Numbered from the stretch's first letter, positions 1 to 5,743 are shown. The stretch: 7,371 nt of DNA from Candidatus Nitrosopumilus sp. (GCA_013002265.1 JABDKK010000013.1:1-7371); one strand, 5' to 3'. Translations and numbers: made by a program. The notes: a model not told the origin generated them from the letters alone.

Positions 1-98
1 AGATAGGGTTCTACAATAACAAAATTTACAGTTCCATGAATTAAACCTGCAAATGCACCTGAAACTAAAACAATTAAGATAAAAAGAGATGTTCTCAT
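1..98 (-). CDS. cbtA: CbtA family cobalt transporter subunit (partial, N-terminus only)
   Basis: Only the first 32 codons lie in the window; the gene runs off the left edge. The product begins MRTSLFILIVLVSGAFAG and continues with a Gly-His-containing turn ending in VEPYL. A hydrophobic first helix followed by a G-x-x-x-G stretch and a conserved 'EP' is typical of the N-terminus of CbtA, the multi-helix membrane subunit of a predicted cobalt transporter that feeds cobalamin synthesis. The start ATG lies 14 nt downstream of the cbtB stop, and an AGGAG (114-110, minus strand) sits 11 nt before it, so translation of this internal operon gene probably uses a Shine-Dalgarno site. The identification rests on both this start and the cbtB neighbour. 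Transport of cobalt is the family prediction, not something shown here. Confidence 0.8.
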   Translation of the reverse strand, partial: MRTSLFILIVLVSGAFAGLIHGTVNFVIVEPY

Positions 99-101
99 GA
101 T

Positions 102-116
102 TTAGGAAACTCCTAA
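102..116. repeat. Small palindrome spanning the cbtB stop and the cbtA ribosome binding site
   Basis: TTAGGA-AAC-TCCTAA is a perfect 6-bp inverted repeat with a 3-nt loop. On the minus-strand transcript it contains both the cbtB stop codon and the AGGAG before cbtA. As RNA it could form a short hairpin that hides the ribosome binding site until ribosomes reach the end of cbtB. The stem is AT-rich and short, so the effect may be small. Confidence 0.35.
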
Positions 117-328
117 TGGCAGGGAAATCCAGCTGCATGTCTCATATCATGAGTGAGTTCATGGATGTAAAGATCTGTAAACGCTTGCTCACCATAAACT
201 AGACTAAAGATGTGTCCTTGATCAAATCCCACAACAAACAATCCTGCAGCAAAGACTATTGCTAGTGCAACTATTGCTAGTTTTGAAACACCTGTTTTGG
301 ACACATTAATTTGTCTTAATTCAGACAT
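113..328 (-). CDS. cbtB: CbtB family cobalt transporter subunit
   Basis: This is a 71-residue protein with one membrane helix (about residues 17-37) and the C-terminal His-rich signature of CbtB: H56, H60, H64 and the terminal G-F-P-C-H (C70, H71). That tail is the likely metal-binding element. CbtB is the small partner of CbtA, and the two are usually adjacent, as here. I prefer the start at 328 over the upstream in-frame ATG at 340. The TATA box CTTAAATA (358-351) is centred about 26 nt before 328, which would make the mRNA leaderless from that ATG and would place the 340 ATG upstream of the transcript. If 340 were used, the protein would gain MLSF. An inverted repeat directly upstream of the promoter may regulate the pair. 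Confidence 0.88.
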   Translation of the reverse strand: MSELRQINVSKTGVSKLAIVALAIVFAAGLFVVGFDQGHIFSLVYGEQAFTDLYIHELTHDMRHAAGFPCH

Positions 329-350
329 GAAAGAAAGCATTAGTAGAATG

Positions 351-360
351 TATTTAAGCC
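351..360 (-). promoter_or_regulatory. TATA box of cbtBA
   Basis: On the minus strand this reads GGCTTAAATA. Its centre is about 26 nt upstream of the ATG at 328, the spacing expected between an archaeal TATA box and the transcription start, so the mRNA is predicted to be leaderless. Confidence 0.6.
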
Positions 361-361
361 C

Positions 362-378
362 TTGGATGTTTTATCCAA
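362..378. promoter_or_regulatory. Inverted repeat upstream of the cbtBA promoter, candidate operator
   Basis: TTGGAT-GTTTT-ATCCAA is a perfect 6-bp inverted repeat with a 5-bp spacer. It begins one base upstream of the cbtB BRE/TATA region, a position suited to a dimeric regulator of metal or B12 supply. No regulator gene adjoins it in the window, so its role is inference. Confidence 0.4.
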
Positions 379-580
379 TTTATAAGAATTTTAGAAAACA
401 GGCTCATTTTTCATTGACAGTTTAAGATCCAACATACTTGTGTTTTTGTTAGAATTTTGAATGAATTAATTGTAGAATGACTTCATTAGGAACAAATGAA
501 AATAAGTATGAAAATCAGATTTCAAAAATAATCTAATTTTCATTAATGGATCTGTATGGTTCAAGTGATTACAAGTCGAT

Positions 581-746
581 ATGGTAACAATGATGAAAAT
601 TTCTGGAAAACCAGAAAAAGAAATTATTGCAAAATATGAATTATTTGCGGAATTAATAGGAGGTGTTTTTAGGAGATTGGGTGATTCAAAAAAAATTTGA
701 TCCAATAAAATTTGAAATTAACAAAATAAGTATAAAAAATATTTAA
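581..746 (+). pseudogene. Possible small gene or remnant, frame broken at an A8 tract
   Basis: An ATG at 581 opens a 39-codon frame containing KISGKPEKEIIAKYELFAEL and ending in a Lys-rich stretch at a TGA (698-700). Just before this stop is a run of eight A (688-695). Removing one A would continue the protein as FDPIKFEINKISIKNI to the TAA at 744-746, giving about 54 residues of plausible soluble composition. I do not recognise the family. It could be a genuine 39-residue protein, a gene inactivated by a homopolymer slip, a sequencing error, or chance. No TATA box is clearly placed for the 581 start. Confidence 0.25.
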
Positions 747-761
747 CAAAAAAACCCATAA

Positions 762-998
762 TCAAAAAACCAAATAGACTCAATTGCCGATGACGAATCT
801 ACAATTTTAAAAATCTACAAAGAATGGTTAAAATTTGAAAAGAAAGAAGTCATCACATTTGATGATGGTCAAAAATGTATTTACGTGTACAAAAAAGGTA
901 AGTATCACCAATCAAAAAATTATTTTCACGTAACTTGAAAAATTAATCAAAGCGATGAATATTTTAAAAAACCAGAATTATTAAATTTTGGAATATAG
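762..998 (+). pseudogene. Start-less coding-like remnant with an internal TGA
   Basis: A frame open from 762 encodes a credible globular-protein sequence, including DESTILKIYKEWLKFEKKE (from about 792), ITFDDGQKCIYVYKKGKYHQ and NYFHVT. It has no ATG, GTG or TTG near its beginning. The TGA at 936-938 interrupts it, and the same frame then continues for 19 more codons to the TAG at 996-998. A TATA-like ATATTTAA lies at 738-745. The amino-acid composition (Asp, Lys, Tyr, Trp, Cys) looks protein-like rather than random. I do not recognise the family. A decayed gene is the best reading; a short protein ending at 936-938 from a non-standard start is the alternative. Confidence 0.3.
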
Positions 999-1123
999 CA
1001 GAATAATTAGGTAGAAAATATCTGAAGAAAAACATCCAAATTTTACAAAATATAGTATCTAGGAAAGGTTCAAGCAAAGTACTTTCATTTAGTATTCCCC
1101 ATGTTTTCAAAGCGCTTCAGTTA

Positions 1124-1651
1124 TTGTTAAAAGAAGATTTTGTAAGTAGAGCCACATTTAGCAAAGAGATTCAAATGGGAGAAGGAGCTGTTAAAACATT
1201 GATTTCACATCTAAAAGAGACCAACATTATTGAATCAAATAAATCTGGAAGTTTTTTGACATATAAGGGGAAAAAAATTGCAAATCAATTTCAAAAAACA
1301 ATTCCCAAAGAATGTTCCGTAAAACAGTGTAAGTTAATTCCTGGAAAAAATAATCATGCGATTCTTCTAAAAAATTATGGGCCTTCAATCAAATCAGGAT
1401 TGGAACAAAGAGATTATGCAATTATGTATGGTGCCTTAGGTTGTATTACCATCTTGTATAATGGTAGTCAATTTATTTTTCCGGGAGAAGAAAAAGATTG
1501 TTTTGCCAATGATCAAAAAACAAGAAACGATCTTTTGAAAAAATTACAACCAGAGAAAGGAGATGTAGTTATTGTCACATCTTCAAATGATTCATTTATT
1601 GCAGAGATTTCTGCTAAAAATTCTGCTTTGTGGACATTAGCAACAAACTAG
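1124..1651 (+). CDS. DUF4443 domain protein with N-terminal winged helix-turn-helix
   Basis: The protein has an N-terminal winged helix (helices near residues 11-17 and 20-31, with a wing around G42-K50). It is followed by a domain with the pattern GLEQRDYAIMYGALG near residues 92-106, a GxxFxFPG strand at 114-121 and a GDVVIV strand at 146-151. This is the arrangement of archaeal DUF4443 proteins, which are predicted transcription regulators that may sense a small molecule. The annotated start is a TTG at 1124, but it cannot be the true N-terminus. The same frame is open back to 1007, and residues just upstream (SIPHVFKALQLL, from 1091) form the first helix of the winged helix. No ATG, GTG or TTG occurs upstream in frame. 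An ATA at 1052, followed by VSRKGSS, is where a start might have been. Either a non-standard start is used or the start was lost. Confidence 0.75.
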   Translation: MLKEDFVSRATFSKEIQMGEGAVKTLISHLKETNIIESNKSGSFLTYKGKKIANQFQKTIPKECSVKQCKLIPGKNNHAILLKNYGPSIKSGLEQRDYAIMYGALGCITILYNGSQFIFPGEEKDCFANDQKTRNDLLKKLQPEKGDVVIVTSSNDSFIAEISAKNSALWTLATN

Positions 1652-1656
1652 GGAAG

Positions 1657-1664
1657 ATATTTAC
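1657..1664 (+). promoter_or_regulatory. TATA box of the DsbA-like gene
   Basis: ATATTTAC is centred about 26 nt upstream of the ATG at 1687. This supports a leaderless start there rather than at the TTG at 1681. Confidence 0.5.
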
Positions 1665-1686
1665 TTTCAAAATTATTTAATTGAAC

Positions 1687-2331
1687 ATGTCAAAAATTCA
1701 TCTATTCCTAATTCCCTTAATCATTGGAATCATATCAGGAATATTTTTGGCAATTTATCCAGAATCTGAAAGTAATTCTAAATTATTTACATCATCAAAA
1801 TTAATTGAAAATGGTTCACCAATAATGGGTGATGTCAATGCACCAATTACTATTTTAGAATGGGGAGACTATCAGTGTACTTTTTGTTATAAATTTCATC
1901 AAAAAACTCTGGATACGATTAATGAAGATTTTATTTTAACGGGTAAAGTGAAATTGGTTTTCAAAGATTTTCCATTAAATGGTCCTGACTCATTGTTAGC
2001 TGCAGAAGCAGCATATTGTGCACAAGATCAAGGAAAGTATTGGCAGTATCACGATGAACTTTATAGTAATTGGGGAGGAGAAAGAACAGGATGGATTACA
2101 AGGGAATCACTAAACAACTTTGCAGAAAGTGTGAATTTGGAATTAAACGAATTTAACAAATGCATTGATGACCAAAAATATCAAAACAAAGTTAAATCGT
2201 TGTATGATTTTGGAAAAGAAATTGGAATTGATGCAACTCCCTCATTTTTAATATTTAATGATCATAAAATTATCAAAATTAGAGGAAATCAACCGTTAGA
2301 AGTATTTCTAAAAACTTTTGACGAGTTGTGA
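1687..2331 (+). CDS. Membrane-anchored DsbA-family thiol:disulfide oxidoreductase
   Basis: This 214-residue protein starts with an uncleaved signal anchor (hydrophobic residues 6-24) that places the rest outside the cytoplasmic membrane. The thioredoxin-fold domain begins near residue 47. It has the W-G-D-Y-Q-C-T-F-C active site (C64 and C67), a helical insertion (about 100-160) and the cis-proline motif T184-P185 in DATPSFLIF. These features identify the DsbA/Thioredoxin_4 group, which makes or reshuffles disulfides in exported proteins. Two further Cys (C111, C159) might form a structural disulfide. A TTG at 1681 would add only two residues; the TATA spacing favours the ATG at 1687. Thaumarchaea typically carry several paralogues, so the client proteins cannot be assigned. 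The secreted proteins with paired Cys in this window are the sort of substrate expected. Confidence 0.88.
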   Translation: MSKIHLFLIPLIIGIISGIFLAIYPESESNSKLFTSSKLIENGSPIMGDVNAPITILEWGDYQCTFCYKFHQKTLDTINEDFILTGKVKLVFKDFPLNGPDSLLAAEAAYCAQDQGKYWQYHDELYSNWGGERTGWITRESLNNFAESVNLELNEFNKCIDDQKYQNKVKSLYDFGKEIGIDATPSFLIFNDHKIIKIRGNQPLEVFLKTFDEL

Positions 2332-2353
2332 ATTAAAATGGAGATCAATCAAA

Positions 2354-2361
2354 ATTAATAT
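2354..2361 (+). promoter_or_regulatory. TATA box of prf1
   Basis: ATTAATAT is centred about 28 nt upstream of the aRF1 ATG, predicting transcription from within a few bases of the start codon. Confidence 0.45.
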
Positions 2362-2385
2362 TCGCATGATAATGAGAACCAAGAA

Positions 2386-3666
2386 ATGAAAAAAATTGAT
2401 GTGGAAAAGCAAGATTCTGTTAAACTCTATAAAATTAGAAAAACACTTGAAGAATTATCCCAAAAATCAGGCAGAGGAACTGAACTTATTTCAGTATATA
2501 TCCCAAAAGGAAAACAACTTCATGAGATTATCAGCTCCCTTCAACAAGAGCAAGGAACTGCAGATAACATAAAATCGGATCTTACTAGATCTCATGTTGT
2601 TGATTCATTAGGGAAAGTTGTGCAGCGATTAAAACTTTACAAGAAAACCCCAGAACGGGGATTAGTAATCTTTTGTGGGGCATTACCACCAGAAGGAGGC
2701 GGACCATTAGGTAGCGAATCAGTTACAGTGTGGGAAATTGATCCTCCTAAGGACTTGAATCAGTATCTGTACAGGTGCGATGATCATTTCCATGTAGACA
2801 TTTTAAAAGACATGCTAAAAGATGACAACCTAATTGGATTTTTGGCAATTGATGCCAAAGATGCAGGGTGGGGATTGTTACATGGAGATAAAATTGAGGT
2901 TTTATCGCAAACAGGTTCAGGAGTAGCAGGAAAACATAGACAAGGAGGACAGTCAGCAAAGAGATTTCAAAAACTTCGAGAGATGGAGCTGACATATTAT
3001 TTTAACAGAGTTGCCGAAACAACAAGAGAGTATTTTATAGACATTTATCCAGTCAAAGGGCTAATAATTTCTGGACCTGGTCCTACTAAAGAAGATTTCA
3101 TTAATGGGAACTATTTAGAATACAGATTACAAAATATGATTATCAATACTATTGATGCATCGTATTCTGGTGCCGAAGGAATTAGAGAAGCATTTGCTAA
3201 ATCATCAGAAATTTTGGGAGACTTTAGAATGGTTGAAGAAAAAAAATTTGTAGAGGATTTGTTTAGAGAAATAAACTCTCATTCTGGAAAAGGATCTTAC
3301 GGTTTACAAGAAGTGATTAATTATCTAAAAAACAATGTTGTTCAGACGTTACTCATTACAGATAATACAAATTTGAATAGGGTTGAAGGAAAATGCAAAA
3401 GATGTCAGCACTTGCAGGAAGCAATTGTGGAGCGTCAACAAGTAATTCCAAAAAAGACAGAATTTTCAAGCAATCCTTGTCCAAGTTGTAAAGCAATGGA
3501 AGTAGAAGTAAATGAACAAGACATTGTAGATTATTTAGAATTGCTTGCAGCAAAAACAGGTACGCAGTTAGAAGTTATTTCAGGCAGTGCAGAGCACGGA
3601 AACATGCTTGCTAGCCTTGGAAAAATAGGTGCAATTTTGAGATATAATCCAGGACACTCTAAATAA
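2386..3666 (+). CDS. prf1: Peptide chain release factor aRF1
   Basis: This is a full-length 426-residue class-1 release factor that recognises all three stop codons and triggers peptide release in the ribosome. Domain 1 (about 1-145) carries the stop-codon-reading motifs N61-I-K-S64 and Y129-R-C-D-D-H-F135, the latter matching the YxCxxxF motif. Domain 2 carries the G187-G-Q189 catalytic loop inside the basic GKHRQGGQSAKRF segment. Domain 3 includes a zinc-ribbon minidomain with C337/C340 and C365/C368. All key residues are intact and the length is normal for archaea. It has its own promoter, and its 3' end overlaps the convergent HIT gene by 8 bp. Confidence 0.98.
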   Translation: MKKIDVEKQDSVKLYKIRKTLEELSQKSGRGTELISVYIPKGKQLHEIISSLQQEQGTADNIKSDLTRSHVVDSLGKVVQRLKLYKKTPERGLVIFCGALPPEGGGPLGSESVTVWEIDPPKDLNQYLYRCDDHFHVDILKDMLKDDNLIGFLAIDAKDAGWGLLHGDKIEVLSQTGSGVAGKHRQGGQSAKRFQKLREMELTYYFNRVAETTREYFIDIYPVKGLIISGPGPTKEDFINGNYLEYRLQNMIINTIDASYSGAEGIREAFAKSSEILGDFRMVEEKKFVEDLFREINSHSGKGSYGLQEVINYLKNNVVQTLLITDNTNLNRVEGKCKRCQHLQEAIVERQQVIPKKTEFSSNPCPSCKAMEVEVNEQDIVDYLELLAAKTGTQLEVISGSAEHGNMLASLGKIGAILRYNPGHSK

Positions 3667-4066
3667 TATTTTTACGTATTTTTTTTGCTAGTTCTGATAA
3701 CTCATCATCAGTTGAGATTTGACGCTTTGTCCAAATTGTTCCTTTGCTATTATATCTAGGGATAATATGCACATGGACGTGAGGGATAATTTGTTTTGCA
3801 GCCCTTCCATTATTTTGACCCAGACTAAATGCATCAGCCCCTGTTGCATTAAGAATAGCTTGGGCAATCTTGGGCACGATAGAAAATATTTTTCCAACAT
3901 TTTCTGGATTCATATCAGTGATTCTTTCATGATGTTCTCTTGGAATTACTAGACTGTGACCAACATCTATCGGATATTTATCTAAAAAGGATACATGAAA
4001 TTTATCCTCATATAGAATATGTCCTGCTCTGTCGCCATTCAATATCTCACAAAAGATGCAACCCAT
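3659..4066 (-). CDS. HIT (histidine triad) family hydrolase
   Basis: This 135-residue protein matches a standard Hint/HIT nucleotide hydrolase or transferase. It has the histidine triad H96-V-H-V-H100 followed by IIPR, the preceding Q84-N-N-G and a Gln before the triad (K-Q-I-I-P-H). An N-terminal C3-I-F-C6 pair may bind zinc together with a His. The family cleaves phosphoramidate or phosphoanhydride bonds in nucleotides such as AMP-lysine or dinucleoside polyphosphates; the substrate cannot be read from sequence. The start at 4066 fits a TATA box centred 26 nt upstream. The gene is convergent with prf1, sharing 8 bp at the 3' ends, and divergent from the gene at 4146. Confidence 0.93.
   Translation of the reverse strand: MGCIFCEILNGDRAGHILYEDKFHVSFLDKYPIDVGHSLVIPREHHERITDMNPENVGKIFSIVPKIAQAILNATGADAFSLGQNNGRAAKQIIPHVHVHIIPRYNSKGTIWTKRQISTDDELSELAKKIRKNII
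3669..3686 (+). terminator. T-rich terminator of prf1
   Basis: Directly after the aRF1 stop are a T5 run (3669-3673) and a T8 run (3679-3686) without a preceding hairpin, the usual form of archaeal intrinsic termination. The same bases encode the Lys-rich end of the opposing HIT protein. Confidence 0.5.
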
Positions 4067-4088
4067 ATAGAACAGCTTTCTGGGATTT

Positions 4089-4096
4089 TATTTATT
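4089..4096 (-). promoter_or_regulatory. TATA box of the HIT gene
   Basis: AATAAATA on the minus strand is centred about 26 nt before the HIT ATG, so a leaderless transcript is predicted. The divergent gene begins only 79 bp away, so the two promoters share this gap. Confidence 0.5.
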
Positions 4097-4145
4097 GTTT
4101 TTATCGAATAGTTAATTAGGGTAAATTTAGGACTTTGATTATCCT

Positions 4146-4742
4146 ATGGGCAGAAAAGAACGACGAGAGCGGGAACTAAAACGAGAAAACTATGCTACAA
4201 AACATTCGGCCGAAAAAAGAAAACAAACACTAATTGCCGTTGGTGTTTTTGCAGTAATTGCAGTAATTGTAGGATATGCGGTATGGCAATTTGCCAATAT
4301 GACAGAAACTGCACCTGGTGGACCAGAAAATGCAGGAGCACTAGGTAGTGAGCACTCACACGCTGCAATATTGGTGAAAATTTTTGGAGATGAATTTGAT
4401 TTTTCAGCACCAGCTTACCAAATAAAATCAAGTTGGATTCATTTTGAAGGAAGAGATGGAACAACAGTTCACAAACATTCTACTGGAGTCACACTAGGGT
4501 ATCTCTTTGAAACATTAGGCCTAGGAATTGATGATCAGTGTTACGTATTTCAGGACGGTAGAAGTTTTTGCACCAATGAAGATTATACACTAAGATATTT
4601 CATCAACGGTGAACCAGTTGCAGATATCAGAGATTATGAGATTAATGAAGACGATAGAATTCTAATAACATATGGTGCTGAAACCACTGAAGAAATAGAA
4701 TCTCAGTTAATAGAATTAGAAAGTCAGCCTCTGATAAAATAA
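4146..4742 (+). CDS. Membrane-anchored extracytoplasmic protein of unknown function
   Basis: This 198-residue protein has a very basic cytoplasmic N-terminus (1-27), one membrane helix (about 28-50) and an extracytoplasmic domain (51-198). The domain opens with an E-H-S-H motif (H70, H72), then a strand resembling VKIFGDEFDFS, then H99, the pair H109/H111 (VHKHSTGVTLG) and a C-terminal ITYGAE strand. I associate this His-motif domain ('HSHA...I..G...DFS' then 'H.H..G.TLG..F.TLG') with many archaeal and bacterial membrane-anchored proteins of unknown role. Clustered His could bind a metal such as copper. Cys132 and Cys142 may form a disulfide. Homologues are, to my memory, sometimes labelled protein-disulfide isomerase, but no CxxC is present. 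Possible TATA elements lie at 4111-4118 and 4122-4129, neither ideally spaced. Confidence 0.75.
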   Translation: MGRKERRERELKRENYATKHSAEKRKQTLIAVGVFAVIAVIVGYAVWQFANMTETAPGGPENAGALGSEHSHAAILVKIFGDEFDFSAPAYQIKSSWIHFEGRDGTTVHKHSTGVTLGYLFETLGLGIDDQCYVFQDGRSFCTNEDYTLRYFINGEPVADIRDYEINEDDRILITYGAETTEEIESQLIELESQPLIK

Positions 4743-4743
4743 T

Positions 4744-4941
4744 TTAAGATTCATTTTTAGTTGTAAACTGTGCCATTTTATCAAAGAACATGTAAAAACC
4801 ACATTTTGTGCAACGTAAAACTGTTAGATCAGTTGTAAGGAATTCTTTGTCTTCAAACTTTCCACTCAATTTTACTTTTTCTCCGGCAATTGTTGCTTTG
4901 TTACTTTTACAAATAGGGCACTCTAATGCTTTTTGTTCCAT
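4744..4941 (-). CDS. Small zinc-ribbon protein
   Basis: This 65-residue protein has two Cys pairs, C8-P-I-C11 and C44-T-K-C47, separated by a short strand-rich segment. That is the geometry of a zinc ribbon. Nothing else, such as a catalytic or DNA-binding domain, is present. It could act as a small nucleic-acid- or protein-binding factor; no specific function can be assigned. A TATA box, TTTAAATT, is centred about 26 nt upstream of the ATG, which supports the start. The stop codon is one base from the stop of the convergent membrane-protein gene. Confidence 0.85.
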   Translation of the reverse strand: MEQKALECPICKSNKATIAGEKVKLSGKFEDKEFLTTDLTVLRCTKCGFYMFFDKMAQFTTKNES

Positions 4942-4962
4942 GGTTTTCTCAGAGAGGTTAAG

Positions 4963-4970
4963 AATTTAAA
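4963..4970 (-). promoter_or_regulatory. TATA box of the zinc-ribbon gene
   Basis: TTTAAATT on the minus strand is centred about 26 nt before the ATG at 4941, predicting a leaderless mRNA. Confidence 0.55.
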
Positions 4971-5044
4971 CCAATGAAAATTTTTCAGAAGAGAATTTCA
5001 ATAAAGGGGTCAAATAATTCACATTATAATTTTATTCTGAAAAC

Positions 5045-5058
5045 TATTTCTAGAAATA
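5045..5058. repeat. Perfect 14-bp palindrome in an intergenic gap
   Basis: TATTTCTAGAAATA is identical to its own reverse complement. It lies in the 243-nt gap between the zinc-ribbon gene and the DUF1059 gene, about 75 bp upstream of the zinc-ribbon promoter. No gene is visible in the rest of this gap. It may be a protein-binding site, but AT-rich palindromes also arise by chance. Confidence 0.35.
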
Positions 5059-5184
5059 CCATAATTTACAATAAACTCGAACGAAGTAAGATACTGTATT
5101 ATGAACTCAAAAGAACAACTTTGTCCTTCCAAACAATTGAAGAATGATTTACTTGTAAAATGACAAATAAAATGCCACTATTGG

Positions 5185-5376
5185 TTACAATATCCTATTT
5201 TCTTTTTGGAATACTAGCTGAAGCATGGCTCCGTGAGAGTATTCTATATGTTGATGCTCAAAACTATGTTTTTGAAATTCACTAATTACTGCTTTAGTAT
5301 TGTTGCTGCTAGTTTCAAAACCGCATTCAAAACCATAGTCTCTACATATCAATTTGACCAATTTTTCTGTGCTCAC
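5185..5376 (-). CDS. DUF1059 family small protein
   Basis: This 63-residue protein contains the DUF1059 signature: a C-R-D-Y-G-F-E-C core (C11 and C18) followed by a helix and a His-rich stretch (H37, H41, H43). The conserved Cys/His could bind a metal, but the family function is unknown. The start is a GTG at 5376. It is supported by a TATA box (5405-5398, minus strand) centred 25-26 nt upstream, and the only nearby ATG (5378) is out of frame and followed at once by a stop. It forms a single-gene unit. Confidence 0.82.
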   Translation of the reverse strand: MSTEKLVKLICRDYGFECGFETSSNNTKAVISEFQKHSFEHQHIEYSHGAMLQLVFQKENRIL

Positions 5377-5397
5377 ATCGCTAGTTGTTTACTTATG

Positions 5398-5405
5398 TAT
5401 TTTAA
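5398..5405 (-). promoter_or_regulatory. TATA box of the DUF1059 gene
   Basis: TTAAAATA on the minus strand is centred about 26 nt before the GTG at 5376. It decides the start and predicts leaderless translation from GTG. Confidence 0.55.
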
Positions 5406-5467
5406 CATAGTCAATTTTTAGTTCAAATTAATCATTTTATTACAAGTGTTCTAAGTTTTTACAGTAA

Positions 5468-5713
5468 TCAGGAATTATCTTTATTCTGCTTATCTGCTAT
5501 TATTTTAGCAAGTGTTACTGCAACATTTTTTGCAACATATTCTTTTACAACACTAATTTTTTCATTAGTCAAGTCATCTTGAATTTTACTCATTGTTGGC
5601 TTGAAAATTATATCAATAAAATCTGAATAATCAAAAGTTTTTTTACATTTTTCATAGACTTGCAATGAGGATTTGATGTCTACTTGTGTTAAATTCCTGT
5701 ATAATTCATCCAT
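5468..5713 (-). CDS. Small helical protein resembling the cap of B12-binding modules
   Basis: The 81 residues are predicted to be all helical. The segment from about 37 to 71 follows the pattern of the four-helix cap (B12-binding_2) that precedes the cobalamin-binding domain in methionine synthase, corrinoid proteins and CarH-type regulators: P39-T-M, then K-I-x-x-D-L, then E51-K-I-S-V-V-K-E-Y-V-A. The positions that would be W and E-H in the canonical cap (WxxGEISVaeEH) are here L48 and E58-Y59. The Rossmann domain with the DxHxxG cobalamin ligand is absent, since the gene ends after the cap. Alternatively this is an unrelated small helical protein. It is transcribed divergently from the ABM gene, with 92 bp between their start codons. 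Confidence 0.5.
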   Translation of the reverse strand: MDELYRNLTQVDIKSSLQVYEKCKKTFDYSDFIDIIFKPTMSKIQDDLTNEKISVVKEYVAKNVAVTLAKIIADKQNKDNS

Positions 5714-5743
5714 GAACTGTTTTTATTTGATTGTCTTTGACAT

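Larger units (their letters stand above)
379..1054. other. Gene-poor region with decayed coding-like fragments
   Basis: About 680 nt carry no intact gene. The left part (379-580) is AT-rich with no open frame beyond about 20 codons that I would support. From 581 to 998 there are two coding-like stretches, each broken or lacking a start (listed separately). No tRNA, IS ends, CRISPR repeats or structured RNA is evident. The region looks like degenerating small genes between cbtBA and the DUF4443 gene. Confidence 0.45.

Noticed and set aside
556..575. GGTTCAAGTGATT, similar to a tRNA T-loop
   Set aside because: No pairing stems, anticodon arm or acceptor arm surround it.
466..705. Minus-strand 79-codon frame
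   Set aside because: Its composition (Phe, Ile, Ser, His) is typical of the reverse of AT-rich DNA; there is no recognisable domain, and it opposes more protein-like plus-strand stretches.
2366..2389. A 7-codon upstream frame whose ATGA overlaps the prf1 start
   Set aside because: The predicted transcription start is at about 2384, so this frame would not be in the mRNA.
2747..2995. Minus-strand frame inside prf1
   Set aside because: Antisense shadow of a strongly conserved gene.
3719..3952. Plus-strand frame inside the HIT gene
   Set aside because: Shadow; the HIT motif on the other strand is unambiguous.
5101..5163. A 20-codon frame starting MNSKEQLC
   Set aside because: Very short, with no well-spaced promoter and no recognisable features.
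5160..5285. A 41-codon plus-strand frame with a hydrophobic segment
   Set aside because: It lies antisense to the DUF1059 gene and the start of its downstream region; the hydrophobicity is explained by the opposing codons.
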